Assembly (NCBI GenBank): GCA_036426205.1 | Contig: CM071570.1 | Span: 52,684,984 to 52,748,983 of the forward strand | Direction of reading: 5' to 3' | Source of the DNA: Ascaphus truei | Lineage: Eukaryota; Chordata; Amphibia; Anura; Ascaphidae | DNA length: 64,000 bases | Shown here: positions 42,801 to 53,020 of the stretch, one piece after another | Layout of the letters: each line of letters begins with the position of its first letter | How positions within the stretch are numbered: position 1 is the first letter of the stretch | Notes under the pieces: generated by a model | Told to the model about the DNA's origin: nothing | The model's database searches: none | What the model saw: only the letters and a program-made list of their open reading frames with translations | Made by a program: the position numbers and the translations under genes

Positions 42801-43495
42801 TATATATATATATATATACAAAAAAGAAAAAGACTGCGCTCCTTAGGTGTATACTGACACTTTTGAATATACACAATGGATATGCTAAATTTAAGTGAAC
42901 AATATGGAAATGGCATGAGACTATTATATCAATATAATGTCTGATTGACTCACACTAATAAAAATACACACAATGTGATGATTAATAAATGCTATATGTG
43001 CTGATGGTTAAAAGCTGCTGATGAAAATCACCGTGAGAGTGAAGAAACGTGTAGGGAAGAGAGTTTTTTAGCTGCTGCTACACTACTGCTACATTTTTAT
43101 ACCCATTTGCCACTGCCTATTCACCACGGACACTTGTGGGACATTGGAGAGGTATTTCTGATTATCCCTTGCCTTGCGGGGTCACGAACAACAGACTTCA
43201 CATCCGGATCATACTGAAAGTGTGGAGGACTTCCGGGTCACACTGTGGCTGTCTTTTCCTGTATCCCCTGCCGGATGTCGGTTCAGAAGAGCTGGGACTA
43301 CACGGACGGAGAGATTGGCGTGCAAGCAGAGGCATATCGTGGGCGGTTGGCGAATGAGTATACTCATTACATGCTTTAACCTTTTATTTGTTTGTGAGTT
43401 TGCATTTGTTGGTTCTATCCATTTTTATTAAATTGTATTTTTTCATGCTGCACTAGGATCGGGCGCTTTCTTTTCTTGTTGTTCATATATATATA
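42800..43495 (+). mobile_element. Foldback/Penelope-like repeat with hammerhead-like motif
   Basis: Begins after the (AT)n tract (AAAAAGACTGCGCTCC) and ends GCGCTTTCTTTTCTTGTTG, a layout shared with other foldback copies. Holds the motif at 43018-43053. Confidence 0.55.
43018..43053 (+). ncRNA. Hammerhead-ribozyme-like motif
   Basis: Canonical CTGATGA, stem II TCAC (43028-43031)/GTGA (43039-43042), GAAA, and ACGTGTA as short stem III plus cleavage-type UA. Stem I does not pair in the flanks, so it is probably a decayed copy. Confidence 0.4.
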
Positions 43496-43497
43496 TA

Positions 43498-44900
43498 TGT
43501 AACGGGTATTCCCCCACCCCCAATCGCAGATAGAGTGAATGTGAGGGTGAACCTATATGTTACCAGGTGTGGTGCGTATACCTGCAGGTTCACAGGAGGC
43601 CTGAGCCTCCGCTGATGGGAACCTGGGGTGCTTCTCTGGAACGTTCTCGTCGGTCAGCACCTCCACCTATGTAGGATTCTATAGGAATGTAGAATGGCCC
43701 TAACATAGGAACCCACCCAGAAACCACATACACCAGGGTTATGACTGAAAGGTTTACTGAACGAGCAAATAACACAATAACATCACATCATATTGTATAG
43801 CAACACAACACAGAGTATCATACTTTAACAGTGCAACATCATCAGTATGCACAACGATATATATGCCACCCTCTGCCACTAGTTGGTAGTTATAACCTTT
43901 CCCCTACCGGGGCTATAACCTCCTTACACAGTATTCCCAAAGTCCTTGTACCCAAAGTCCCAAAACCCCACCCACGTGTGGGACAGCGCTGCCCACTAAG
44001 ATGAAGTGTATAGGTGGTGCACTTGTTGACTTGGATAATACCTGCCCGGTGCTCCTGCTACCGGGTGCGCAGATGACCTTTGCTTGGAATCCCTTGCTCC
44101 AGGAGATGATCCAAGATGCCTCCGCCTCAACGGTGGGTGGCTCCGGCATGGAGTGATCCACCTTTATAATGTCTCTAATCTCTGCTAACGCAGAGGATGT
44201 ATTACCTTCACAGCAATGGCCAGGATAGTTACAGTTCCTGGCTGGACCCTCACTTGTCTAGGTTCTACAGGACCCTGTCCCTAGTCTAAGGGGAGTCCCT
44301 GTAGTAACCACAAGCTGAGGTGAGTAGGGCCTAGCTGGGGGCCTCAGGGGAGACTTCTGGCCTAGTGCATGAGGCTACTTTCCTCCCTGCACAAAACACA
44401 CCCTCCCCTCTCTGTGTCCCAGCTCCTAACTGACAATCCCTGTCTTCACACAATATTGTTGCAACTTTGCAGCATGAGAATCTGTCAGCCTTATTGGCTG
44501 TCTGGCTGCCTGTGAACAGGGTGAAAGTGCAGTCCCCAGAGGCTGCTGGGAATTGTAGTCCTTGGTGGCTCTCTTTAACATTGGGGCCTCGTGCGCGCTG
44601 TGTAATGGCCGCCGCCGCTGCTAACTGAGCATGCGCAACTTCCAAGAGCTCTTGCACACATGTAATGGCCACCTTTATGCTTGCCAACCTCTGTGCATTG
44701 CATGGCACAGGCGCGAACTCCCGCGCCAACCTCAACATGGCCGCCGCGATTGCTCTGCTTACGCGCAAGCCTCCGCACATGCGCGAACACATTAAACATG
44801 GCGGCGTCCTGCCGCAGCTTCCACCGGTAGCTCCCGGGAACGCGCTCGCCCCCGCAGCAGCACACACACACACACAAACCCCCCCCAGGGTTTCCACCGC
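43498..44900 (+). mobile_element. R1 LTR-like repeat, copy C
   Basis: Begins TGTAACGGGTATTCC. Shared blocks with copies A and B: TTCACAGGAGGCCTGAGCCTCCGC, GACAGCGCTGCCC, GTAGGGCCTAGCTGGGG, CTGGCCTAGTGCATG, and CGCATGCGC/AATGGCC at the 3' end. The minus-strand frames are composition artefacts. Confidence 0.65.
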
Positions 44901-44984
44901 TTCGGGTTTAACCCAGACTACGGGTTTCAGCCACATATTTCAGGGCTTAACCTGTGAAATCTCCGGGCGGAGACTCGGCTCTTA

Positions 44985-45232
44985 CCTTCTCCGGCGGCAT
45001 CACCCCCTGCAGGGACCCTTCAACATGGCTCCACGATGTCAAATGGCATTGCGTTGCCATGACACGGGACATGACGTAACGCCGTGGCAACATGATGTCT
45101 CGTTGGCATGGCAACACGTCACCCCAGGGTGTCCCGTTGTCATGGCAACGCAGCGCCATTTGACTTCGTGGAGCCATGTTGATGGGTCCCTGCAGGAAGA
45201 GATGCCGTCGCCGGAGAAAGTAAGAGAAGTAA
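44985..45232. mobile_element. GC-rich foldback MITE
   Basis: TTACCTTCTCCGGCGGCATC... and its inverse (GCCGTCGCCGGAGAAAGTAA) form arms of about 110 bp with CATGGCTCCACGA and TTGCCATGGCAAC-type blocks. A related sequence lies inside the hAT-like element at 49380-49560. Confidence 0.75.
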
Positions 45233-45318
45233 ATATACAAATACAATATACTTAAAAAATGAAATGTAATTGCAAAAAGTCTCCGGGTTAGCCTTCAATA
45301 GCAGGTGGCAACCCTGTA

Positions 45319-45811
45319 CAGGCAGTCCTCGTTTTACAACGCTTCGCTTTACAACGAATGGCTTATCCAACGCTATGCAATGCATACCTATATTCATTTT
45401 TACAACGCCAAAATGGTTTATCCAACGCTCTTACGACGCTTTGCAACGTTGTGTATGTGTGTATATATATATATATATACACATTCACATAAACAACGTT
45501 GCAAAGCATCGTAAGAGCGTATATATATAATATTATACTATATAATATATATTATACTTATATAATATATTATTTATTATGTTATTATATATATAATACA
45601 GTATATACACTATATATTATGTGTGCGCTGCGTATCTTATTGCCTGCAATAAAATATTTGGTGTTTTTAGTGTTAAAAATGCCTTCAGGAAGGAACGGAA
45701 CCTTTCATTTAAAACAGAGTGTTCCTATGGGAAAACGTTTTTCGCTTTACAACGTTTCGCTTCAAGCCAGCATTTTGAGTAACGCATTGTGTCGGATAAC
45801 CGGACTGCCTG
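45319..45811. mobile_element. Tigger/pogo-like MITE
   Basis: The left end CAGGCAGTCCTCGTTTTAC and right end (inverse) CAGGCAGTCCGGTTATCC are flanked by TA. The end resembles known Tigger termini. It contains an internal palindrome (45428-45518) around an (AT)n tract. No transposase frame. Confidence 0.75.
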
Positions 45812-46019
45812 TATATACAGTTTGTCATCTGTAAGTCATTGATTTTTCAAGAAAATATTATTTCCTAAAATGTTTTATTGTTATTATAGTATGTTCTAAT
45901 CTAATTAGTCATTTATCAAATTGCCATAAAATTAAAAAAGACGCCACAGGCATTAATAGTACTTTAAAAACAACAGACAAACGATGACAATTGCTTTCTT
46001 GGCAAATGCATGGGTCTAA

Positions 46020-46169
46020 CTATTTTGTCTCACTGGGGACACCGTAGTAGCCATCTTTGAGCAGGGCAAGAGTCCTCCGTGCAGCTGTATCAGTGCCCTG
46101 AGTAACCATTTCCTTGACGGTGACTTGCATTTCCTTTGTGTGTGTCTTGAGTCTCCAGCCTCACGGGCC
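46020..46169 (-). CDS. Candidate terminal exon of an unrecognised gene
   Basis: A very strong minus-strand acceptor (ATCTCTCTCACTTCCCTGTCTCTCTCAG) precedes 150 nt ending in TAG. One frame reads MQVTVKEMVTQGTDTAARRT, then LALLKDGYYGVPSETK, but it has a TGA three codons into the exon. A second frame is open but less protein-like. I do not recognise it. It could be a decayed exon. Confidence 0.25.
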
Positions 46170-46259
46170 CTGAGAGAGACAGGGAAGTGAGAGAGATCAA
46201 GGCAATTCTCTGCAAAGGTAAAACACATGACAGAGCTATGATTGTGTCGTTCTAGTATA

Positions 46260-46660
46260 ATGGGAACCGCGTGTTAATGAAACAGAGCAGTGAGAGAAGG
46301 GAGAGCAGTGAGAAAGGGAGAAAGAGCAGAGAGAGCAGTGAGAAAAGGGAGAGCAGGGAGATAGTAGTGTGAGATGTGAGAGTAGTGTGATAGGAATGCT
46401 GCAGTGAGAGGAGTGAGAGAGCAGTGTTAGAGGGAGTGTGATAGGATCAGCAGGATGTGAGAGCTGTGTGATAGGAATGCTGCAGTGAGAGGAGTGAGAG
46501 AGCAGTGTTAGAGGAGTGTGATAGGATGCAGGAGTGTGAGAGCTGTGTGATAGGAATGCTGCAGTGAGAGGAGTGAGAGAGCAGTGTTAGAGGAGTGTGA
46601 TAGGATGCAGGAGTGAGAGAGCTGTGTGATAGGAATGCTGCAGTGTCAGAGTCCTGCTCT
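46260..46660. repeat. GA-rich minisatellite
   Basis: Units of about 80 bp (GTGTGATAGGAATGCTGCAG ... GAGAGCAGTGTTAGAGGAGT) repeat three to four times with shorter GAGAGCAGTGAGA repeats upstream. Confidence 0.92.
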
Positions 46661-47283
46661 CTGGCACCAGCATGTGGTCACTATACACTGCGGCGTGTAC
46701 ATTAGTTTAATTAGAAAACTGGTTGTGATTTAAAATCATGAGCAGCAGTCCATGTGTTATTTTCTAATTCACCTTATACCCCCTTTTAATTGTAATTGTG
46801 AAAAACACTTATAACCAACTGTATTCCAAGTCAACCTCATTGTGAATTTGACGGAACAATTTGAAAGCAGCAAACCGTGAAATCTTTTTTTTAAATAAAT
46901 CAGACCAAAGGTTTTTTGACCACATCCTTAGCAGTGGTTTGTTTGTAGGATGGTGCTCTGAAAGTGCTAGGACCGTATGTAATGGTGGGGAGCATAAACT
47001 GGGTATATAAAATAAAAGTAGCAGTACTAAGCTTAAGAGGGCATAGGTACCCTGAAGGTTGGGGTGGGTTGTCCAGAACACCCCCCTTCCTCATTGGGTT
47101 AGCCCCAGGTAGTGTACTCACGATATTATTTCTCACTCCCCAGAATCTCCCTTCCAAAGCGTGCTGCTGAAGTGAGGTAAAGGTTCCAAAGGCAGGGTGT
47201 GCAGCGCACAGCAAAGATGAAAAGAGCAGGTCTTGCAATAACAGTCCTTTATTGTAGTATCATATAGTTGTGGGACAGCACAA

Positions 47284-47321
47284 ACTTCAACGCGTTTCGT
47301 TCAGAGAAACTTTCAAGAAGT
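47284..47321 (-). ncRNA. Hammerhead-like motif, left arm
   Basis: Stem I ACTTC/GAAGT, stem II GTT...AAC, GAAACGCGTT. The CUGANGA core is altered (TTGAAAG). Confidence 0.4.
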
Positions 47322-47735
47322 GCTGTACAATGTGAAATCAACAATTTAAATGCAGCTGATTGCCCCTGTGTTCGCGCCAATATGTACGTCATCCGCGTCA
47401 TCAACCATAGGAATTGTATGCTCCGCGCATGCGCCCGCGCGCCAGAGCACTCTGGACTCCCTGTATATCAGCCGTGCTCAATCTGAGCGGCACGCCTCTC
47501 AGGCGGCCTCCCCACTGAGAGCACACAGAGGTCAGAGGTGTGCTCTCATGGGGAGGCCGCCCTGAGAGGCGTGCCGCTCATGATTGAGCCAGGCTGATAT
47601 TAGCAGGGAGTCCCAGAGTGCTCTGGCGCGCGGAGCATACAATTCCTATTGGTTGATGACGCGGATGACGTCACTATTGGCGCGAACACAGGGCAATCAG
47701 CTGCATTTAAATTGTTGAATTTCACATTGTACAGC

Positions 47736-47774
47736 ACTTCTTGATAAAGTTCTCTGAACGAAACGCGTTGAAGT
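47736..47774 (+). ncRNA. Hammerhead-like motif, right arm
   Basis: Stem I ACTTC (47736-47740)/GAAGT (47770-47774), stem II GTTC/GAAC, GAAACGCGTT. Core reads CTTGATAAA rather than CTGATGA. Confidence 0.42.
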
Positions 47775-47892
47775 TTGCTGCTGTCCCACAACTATATGAT
47801 ACTACAATAAAGGACTGTTATTGCAAGACCTGCTCTTTTCATCTTTGCTGTGCGCTGCACACCCTGCCTTTTGGAACACATCCTTAGCAGTG

Positions 47893-48940
47893 CAAGATTT
47901 TTGCAACACTTTCTTGTTTGTGATCATTTGTTCTCAATTTTCCCGGCAGTTTAAGCTGTAAACTGTAACAATAGATAATGCTACATTAGTAATAGAAGAG
48001 TACATTGTAGCTGTTGAATTACAGTGACTGAAGCAGCCATTTTGATAGGCACACAATTAGGATTTATAACAGGAGCACCAAGCGAGTGCCAGCTTCGTTA
48101 AGAATGTAGAATTCTACATTGTCACATGCATTAAGTATACATTGCTGCATTAATGACACTATCCTTTTTTTACACATCTTGCCCACAGAGGGATATATAT
48201 ATATATTAGAGCAAAAATGTAGTAATTCTGGAGCAAAATTACTACACCATATGACAAACAAATTTGTGTTTGTCGGGCGAATGCCAGGTTACGTGTGCAG
48301 TCCAGCCAATGAGGCTGATTTTGCTGCACTTGTACTGTATTCTTTGTGAAGCGCTGAGTACACTTTTGGCGCTATATAAATAAAGACATACAATACTGCT
48401 CACATGACGTTACCGCCACGCCTCCCCCCGTGGTTGTGGACGTCAGTCGACAGATCGCTTAGCCAAATGCACGTGAGACGCCATGCGCTTCGTCGCGCGC
48501 CTACTATATCCGCGGTCTTAGACGGCAGGCATTTCATTAGGCTCACAGGATTTTTACAGATTTATAACGGGAGCAGCAACCAATTGCCAATTTAGGTAAG
48601 AATGTAGATTTATACATTTCCACATGCTTTACATATTAAAATAAGAAAGGGGGGGGGGGGGTTAGTTTTGCTGCTGTAAGCAAACTTCTTTGGACTTTTT
48701 TTTTTAAAATTTACTTTTCACTTGACTAGCAGAATAAAAGCATTCAGGTTTATAATACTGATCATATCTGTCAATCCTCACAGTGTAGTACAGTAGGGCC
48801 CCACTTCTCACCATTTCGCTCCTCGGCGATCCGCGGAATACGGCGGTACTGAGAAGGGGGCTGCCATGTCTGCGCATGCACAGAAGGGGGACATCCGAGG
48901 TTGCGCATGCTTGGCGCACACACACAATTGTTTTTTTATA
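47893..48940. other. Intergenic with a 90-bp direct repeat
   Basis: GGATTTATAACAGGAGCA...GTTAAGAATGTAGA (about 48058-48150) recurs as GATTTATAACGGGAGCA...GTAAGAATGTAGA (about 48555-48640), suggesting two copies of one small element. A G-run is at about 48649-48662, and a Tigger2-like stretch (ACAGTAGGGCCCC) near 48790. Confidence 0.5.
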
Positions 48941-49257
48941 GAACAAAGATCTGCAACAAGGTTGACACTCTTGGGGTAGACATAATGACTAATGATTTGG
49001 GAAGATTGGAGGAATGGCAACTACAATTTAATGCCAAAAGGTACAAATTAATGCACTTGGGTCACAAACATCCATAGGCAGAATACAGGATGAATGAGAC
49101 TATAATGTCAACTACTATAAAGGAAAGGGACCTGGAAGTAATTATTTAAGCAGACTTAAAAGTAGGCGAGCAATGTAACAAAGCTATGGGGAAAGCCAGC
49201 AGGATGTTATAATGTATAGGGAGCGGTATAAGCAGTAGAAAGGAAGGTGGCGATGCC

Positions 49258-49642
49258 CAGGGACGATGACAAGGGGGGGGGGGGGGAAACAGGTACAAAT
49301 TACCTTGGCCCGGTGGTCCGGAAGGGGACCCAGGGCCCGACTAATGTTGCATATGTATAATCGGTAGTATCATTATTTGTCACTCCTTGCTGCCGCCCTC
49401 CTCCGGAACCGCAGCTATGGCAACGCGACGGAGCGGCAAATAACATCACAATGTCGCGTTACCATGGCAATTCAACGTCACGGTGACGTCCACAGCATCA
49501 TTTGACGATGCGGTTCAGAAGGAGAAGGAGGGCGGCTGCAAGGAGGTGGCCGTGACAGCTAAGTGCAGGAGAGAAAAGAGCCGCGCGGGGGCCCAAAATG
49601 TTTTTTTTTCACCGGGGCCCGAACCCGCTGTCAGCGGCCCTG
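49258..49642. mobile_element. hAT-like MITE 1
   Basis: Ends CAGGGACGATGACAA and (inverse) CAGGGCCGCTGACAG. Flanks GCGATGCC (49250-49257) and GCAATGTC (49643-49650) fit a diverged 8-bp target duplication. Includes a G run at 49274-49287. Confidence 0.7.
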
Positions 49643-49823
49643 GCAATGTCACGTTATAGATCATTGAAAAAACCTCAGCTACAGTACTGTATTGAGGTCT
49701 GGAGACCAAATCTCTGGAAGGACGTAAATACATCGGTGCCAAAAAGAGCTACTGAGATGGTGCATGATCTACAGCATAATACATCAGGAAAGACTAAAGG
49801 ACCTTAATATGTATAGCTTAGAG

Positions 49824-50185
49824 CAGAGGAGCGCAAACGTTTCCAGCTGCGCCTCCCTGTCTGCTTGTTCCGGAGCTCGCGCCCCCCCCCCCCTCCTACC
49901 TGGCAGCTGCGTCAATGACACTCCGGGGTCACGAGACGTCAGGTCACATGACCCGAGGCGTCATTTGCCACCTGTGACGTCAGGGCACATGACCCCTGCC
50001 GCGTTGCCATGGAGACGCGTCACCGCGTCCGAATCCCGGTAAGTGTTATTGTTGCAGGGGCCTCACATGATCCCCTGGCATTTTTCCTGGGGGAAGAGCG
50101 CACGACCTCAGCAACCGTCCGTGCCCCCCCAGACAAATCTCCCATTTCCCCCTGGGGGGCGCGACCCACAGTTTGCGCAACCCTG
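49824..50185. mobile_element. hAT-like MITE 2
   Basis: Ends CAGAGGAGCGCAAACGTTT and (inverse) CAGGGTTGCGCAAACTGTG, of the common vertebrate hAT type. A perfect 8-bp target duplication GCTTAGAG lies at 49816-49823 and 50186-50193. Confidence 0.85.
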
Positions 50186-50283
50186 GCTTAGAGGATAGAA
50201 GGGAAAGGGGGACATGAAAGATAATCCTGCGTAGCGTTGATCTCTAGTTATGACCCCGCTCGTCTCCTGTGCTCTAACCATAA

Positions 50284-50578
50284 GGCATGTATTATAAAAA
50301 GCACATGCGCGCATATGACTTTGTTTTGTGATTACAGACAAAGCTGTGCCGCACGCGCCTAGGAGGCGTGGCCATGACATCACACGGGTAGGCCTCCTTG
50401 TGATTGGCTCACAGTGTCACTTGGCACGGCAGCCGCTTGAAAATACAAATGTATCTGTATTTCCACCAGGCTGCTGCGCCAACGATGTGCTGTACGCGTG
50501 CGTCGGCAGTGGATACACTGTCATAGGGAGACAGGTATATTTCATTGCCGCGCGCACGCGCTTACCATAATACATGCC
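50284..50578. mobile_element. Harbinger-like MITE, second family
   Basis: Ends GGCATGTATTAT and inverse GGCATGTATTATGGTAAG, flanked by TAA on both sides (50281-50283, 50579-50581). GC-rich interior with alternating CG/CA near the ends. Confidence 0.75.
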
Positions 50579-50594
50579 TAACTGTCTCCTCTCC

Positions 50595-50760
50595 ACCCCT
50601 TTCACCATTACTACTCTCCCGCCGTAGACCTTATTCCCTTAATGCCCCTTACCTCTGGAACTCCGTAACACTCCGTATATGCCAAGCACCTTCTCTCCCC
50701 ACCTTTAAGTCGAATCTTAAAATTCACCTCTTAAATGAAGCATTTCAATAGTCTAGATTA
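50595..50760 (+). mobile_element. LINE 3'-end fragment
   Basis: Frame reading YSLNAPYLWNSVTLRICQAP then LPTFKSNLKIHLLNEAF, the conserved extreme C-terminus of CR1/L2/Rex1-type reverse transcriptases. Confidence 0.7.
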
Positions 50761-52296
50761 ATGACCACTGTCACTCCTACCAACTATTGTGGCCAAGCAC
50801 TTCCAGATACTGCACTTATACGGCTAGCTATCCTCGATATGAAAAAAGCAAAGGATCAAATAGGGTCTGAGGTTTTACAGCAGACACGGTAGGCCAAGTG
50901 GTTCATATCTGCCGTCAAATTGTATGTTTCAATGAGGGAAATCTTGGTGCTGGCACTACCAGGCTCCTTCACTCAGCACAGCAGGACCAGCCGTAGAGGC
51001 CTTGCTAATGTGTGTTAGTTGGCAAAGTGTTATTGGTCCCTATGGCAGCAAAGGGATTAATAATGTGTTTTATTTTTGACAGTTGATATTGTTATCCAGA
51101 GAAGCTAACTCTGATTTGGCAGATTGGTTTGGGACATTAGGAAAAGATGAAGTGTTGCACATTGATACAGAATTTGGTACATCCCATTATGATTATCGTG
51201 TGTCTATTCCCTTACCCCTATTGATTCTCCCCAAATTGTAAGTTGATGCACTTGGCTCAAAAATTGGGAAAAGGGGCTTTAATATAATAATGCAAGAAGA
51301 CCATGATACTATTTACATTAGTTTTGCGACAATATTGCCTTGCACAGCTCAGTTTGCAAATGTTCTGCACATGAACCGCTCACATGGTAATTGTACTTAA
51401 GTTAGGAGGCTACGTCTTGCTCAAAGAGTGTATGTTAGGTTAGATTGCGCCCTACGTTGTTTCCATGGAGTGCAGGGTGCGATCTGCAGTGACCAGTAAA
51501 TGGAAGAGGAGTCTTCCGTTTCCGGGTTAAGGGCCGCCGCAGTCACGTGACCATGCTGTGCCAGAGGAGCCCTGGCACTCTGGTATCTCAAAGGGTTAAT
51601 ATGCGGCTTCCCTCTGCTGGAGAACATTTTAGTCCCATTCTTTTAAAAGAATCTTCACAGCATATGTGATAGGTGGCGCCCACAGCTTTTATTTTCTTTA
51701 TTTGGTGCCTGGAGTCATTGATATACAGTATTATGTCTCAATGACTTCAGTATATATGGGTGGTAATGCTGCCACCTAGTGATATTGCTCTGTAATACAG
51801 CAGTTAAAAGCAGTTATCTACCTCAGTCTGGACTACATTAGAAGACTTTACATAGGTGATTTTTGGCTTTGATTACATTTGTCTTCAAGGTGGCAGTTGT
51901 ATTTCTGCTTTACTACTAATATGGAATAATTAAACTTTTTATTTTATGTGCATACCAACAATTTTCCCTTATACGTGTTGAACAAAGCATTTTAAAGACT
52001 TAAGTTCTACTTTCGCAACGTTTTTGGAAACGTGGTATACTGTTCATATAAGAAAAAGAGGCACAACACCAAGCCTGTTGCGATTCCCATCCATGGGATG
52101 TCCCTCATCTCAAAATCAAGGCGTAGTGTACAATACTTATGGAGATATAAAGAGTTAAATGTGTCGTATTCCTCCTTACTATCTACTGTCTAGGAATATA
52201 GTCGAAAGCATTTCTCAGTTTTATTGATGGAGACTTGTGAATTTTAATGTATAAATGAAGAAGAGGCTTGAGAGCACTTTATAACTTATATACAGC
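50761..52296. other. No gene seen
   Basis: AT-rich sequence with no supportable frame. The GC-richer patch at 51440-51600 may be old repeat. Confidence 0.35.
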
Positions 52297-53020
52297 TGTA
52301 ACGCTTGTGCTCACCACGAACAAGACGGGACCCCGTTACTGAGGTGTGAAAGTGTATAAACGCCACCCACAGCAACGAGGGCACATCTGGAGAGTGGGTG
52401 GTAAAGGTAGCCGGGTCGGCATTGGAGAAATGAGAACAGTTCTGATACTTGCCGAGGACGGAGGTTAGAGCCAGTAGAATAGTCGATATCCGTGGTGCCG
52501 TGGTCAGGGGTTGGAGCCAGTAGAATAGTTGATGTCCGGGTGCCGTGATCAGGGATAGAGAGATGCGGAAGGTCAGAGGTAAGCCGGGGTCAGTAATCCA
52601 GAGAAGCGGAGTCCAAGGGTCAAACCGGGTCGGTACACAGGAAGTCAAACAGCAGGCAAGGCAAATGCAGCTAGGAACAGGGAACGTGGGAACAGCAAGG
52701 CTACAATGAACTATGCTCAGCCATATTGCCAGTGGCACAGCTGAGCATATATAGGAGATGAGAACCAATGAGATAGAGGGGAGGTGCGGTCACAGCGGAG
52801 GCAGGGATAGGTGGAGCGGTGCAGGAGACAGGTGGGAGTGATGAACAGATTATTGGTTGTTGACCCGCAGCTGGGGAGCGGTGCACTGCATCACGTGTGC
52901 GCACAGCGCCGTGACGTGTACAGGAGGCAGGGACCGCCCCCATGATGTTATTAGAACCTCTCCGTGCGCGCGCGTAGTAATATCCGCGGAGCTGCTTGAA
53001 GCTGCAGGTAAGGAGGGAGC
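52297..53020 (+). mobile_element. R2-family LTR-like repeat, second copy
   Basis: TGTAACGCTTGTGCTCACCACGAAC is colinear with the solo LTR at 31809 (TGTCACGGTTGTGCTCGCC). A TATA-like AGCATATATAGG is at about 52743. The 3' end is unclear. Confidence 0.55.

Larger units (their letters stand above)
46921..47892. mobile_element. Foldback element with 16-bp target duplication and paired hammerhead-like motifs
   Basis: CACATCCTTAGCAGTG flanks at 46921-46936 and 47877-47892 define an insertion of 940 bp. Inverted arms of about 330 bp (about 47176-47505, 47545-47875) each contain a CTTGAxxAAG ... GAACGAAACGCGTTGAAG unit. A unique left part (46937-47175) precedes the arms. No ORF. Confidence 0.85.
48940..50240 (+). 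mobile_element. L2/CR1-like LINE fragment with two MITE insertions
   Basis: Reads EWQLQFNAKRYKLMHLG near 49010-49060. After the first insertion it resumes with HYRSLKKPQLQYCIEVWRP (49650-49710) and KRATEMVHDLQH, and after the second with EDRREGKGDMKD (50186-50225). Decayed copy of the family at 59829. Confidence 0.75.

Noticed and set aside
44331..45255. Ala/Cys-rich frames of about 200 codons
   Set aside because: CpG-rich end of an R1 repeat and a GC-rich foldback element; both strands are open and no domain is seen.
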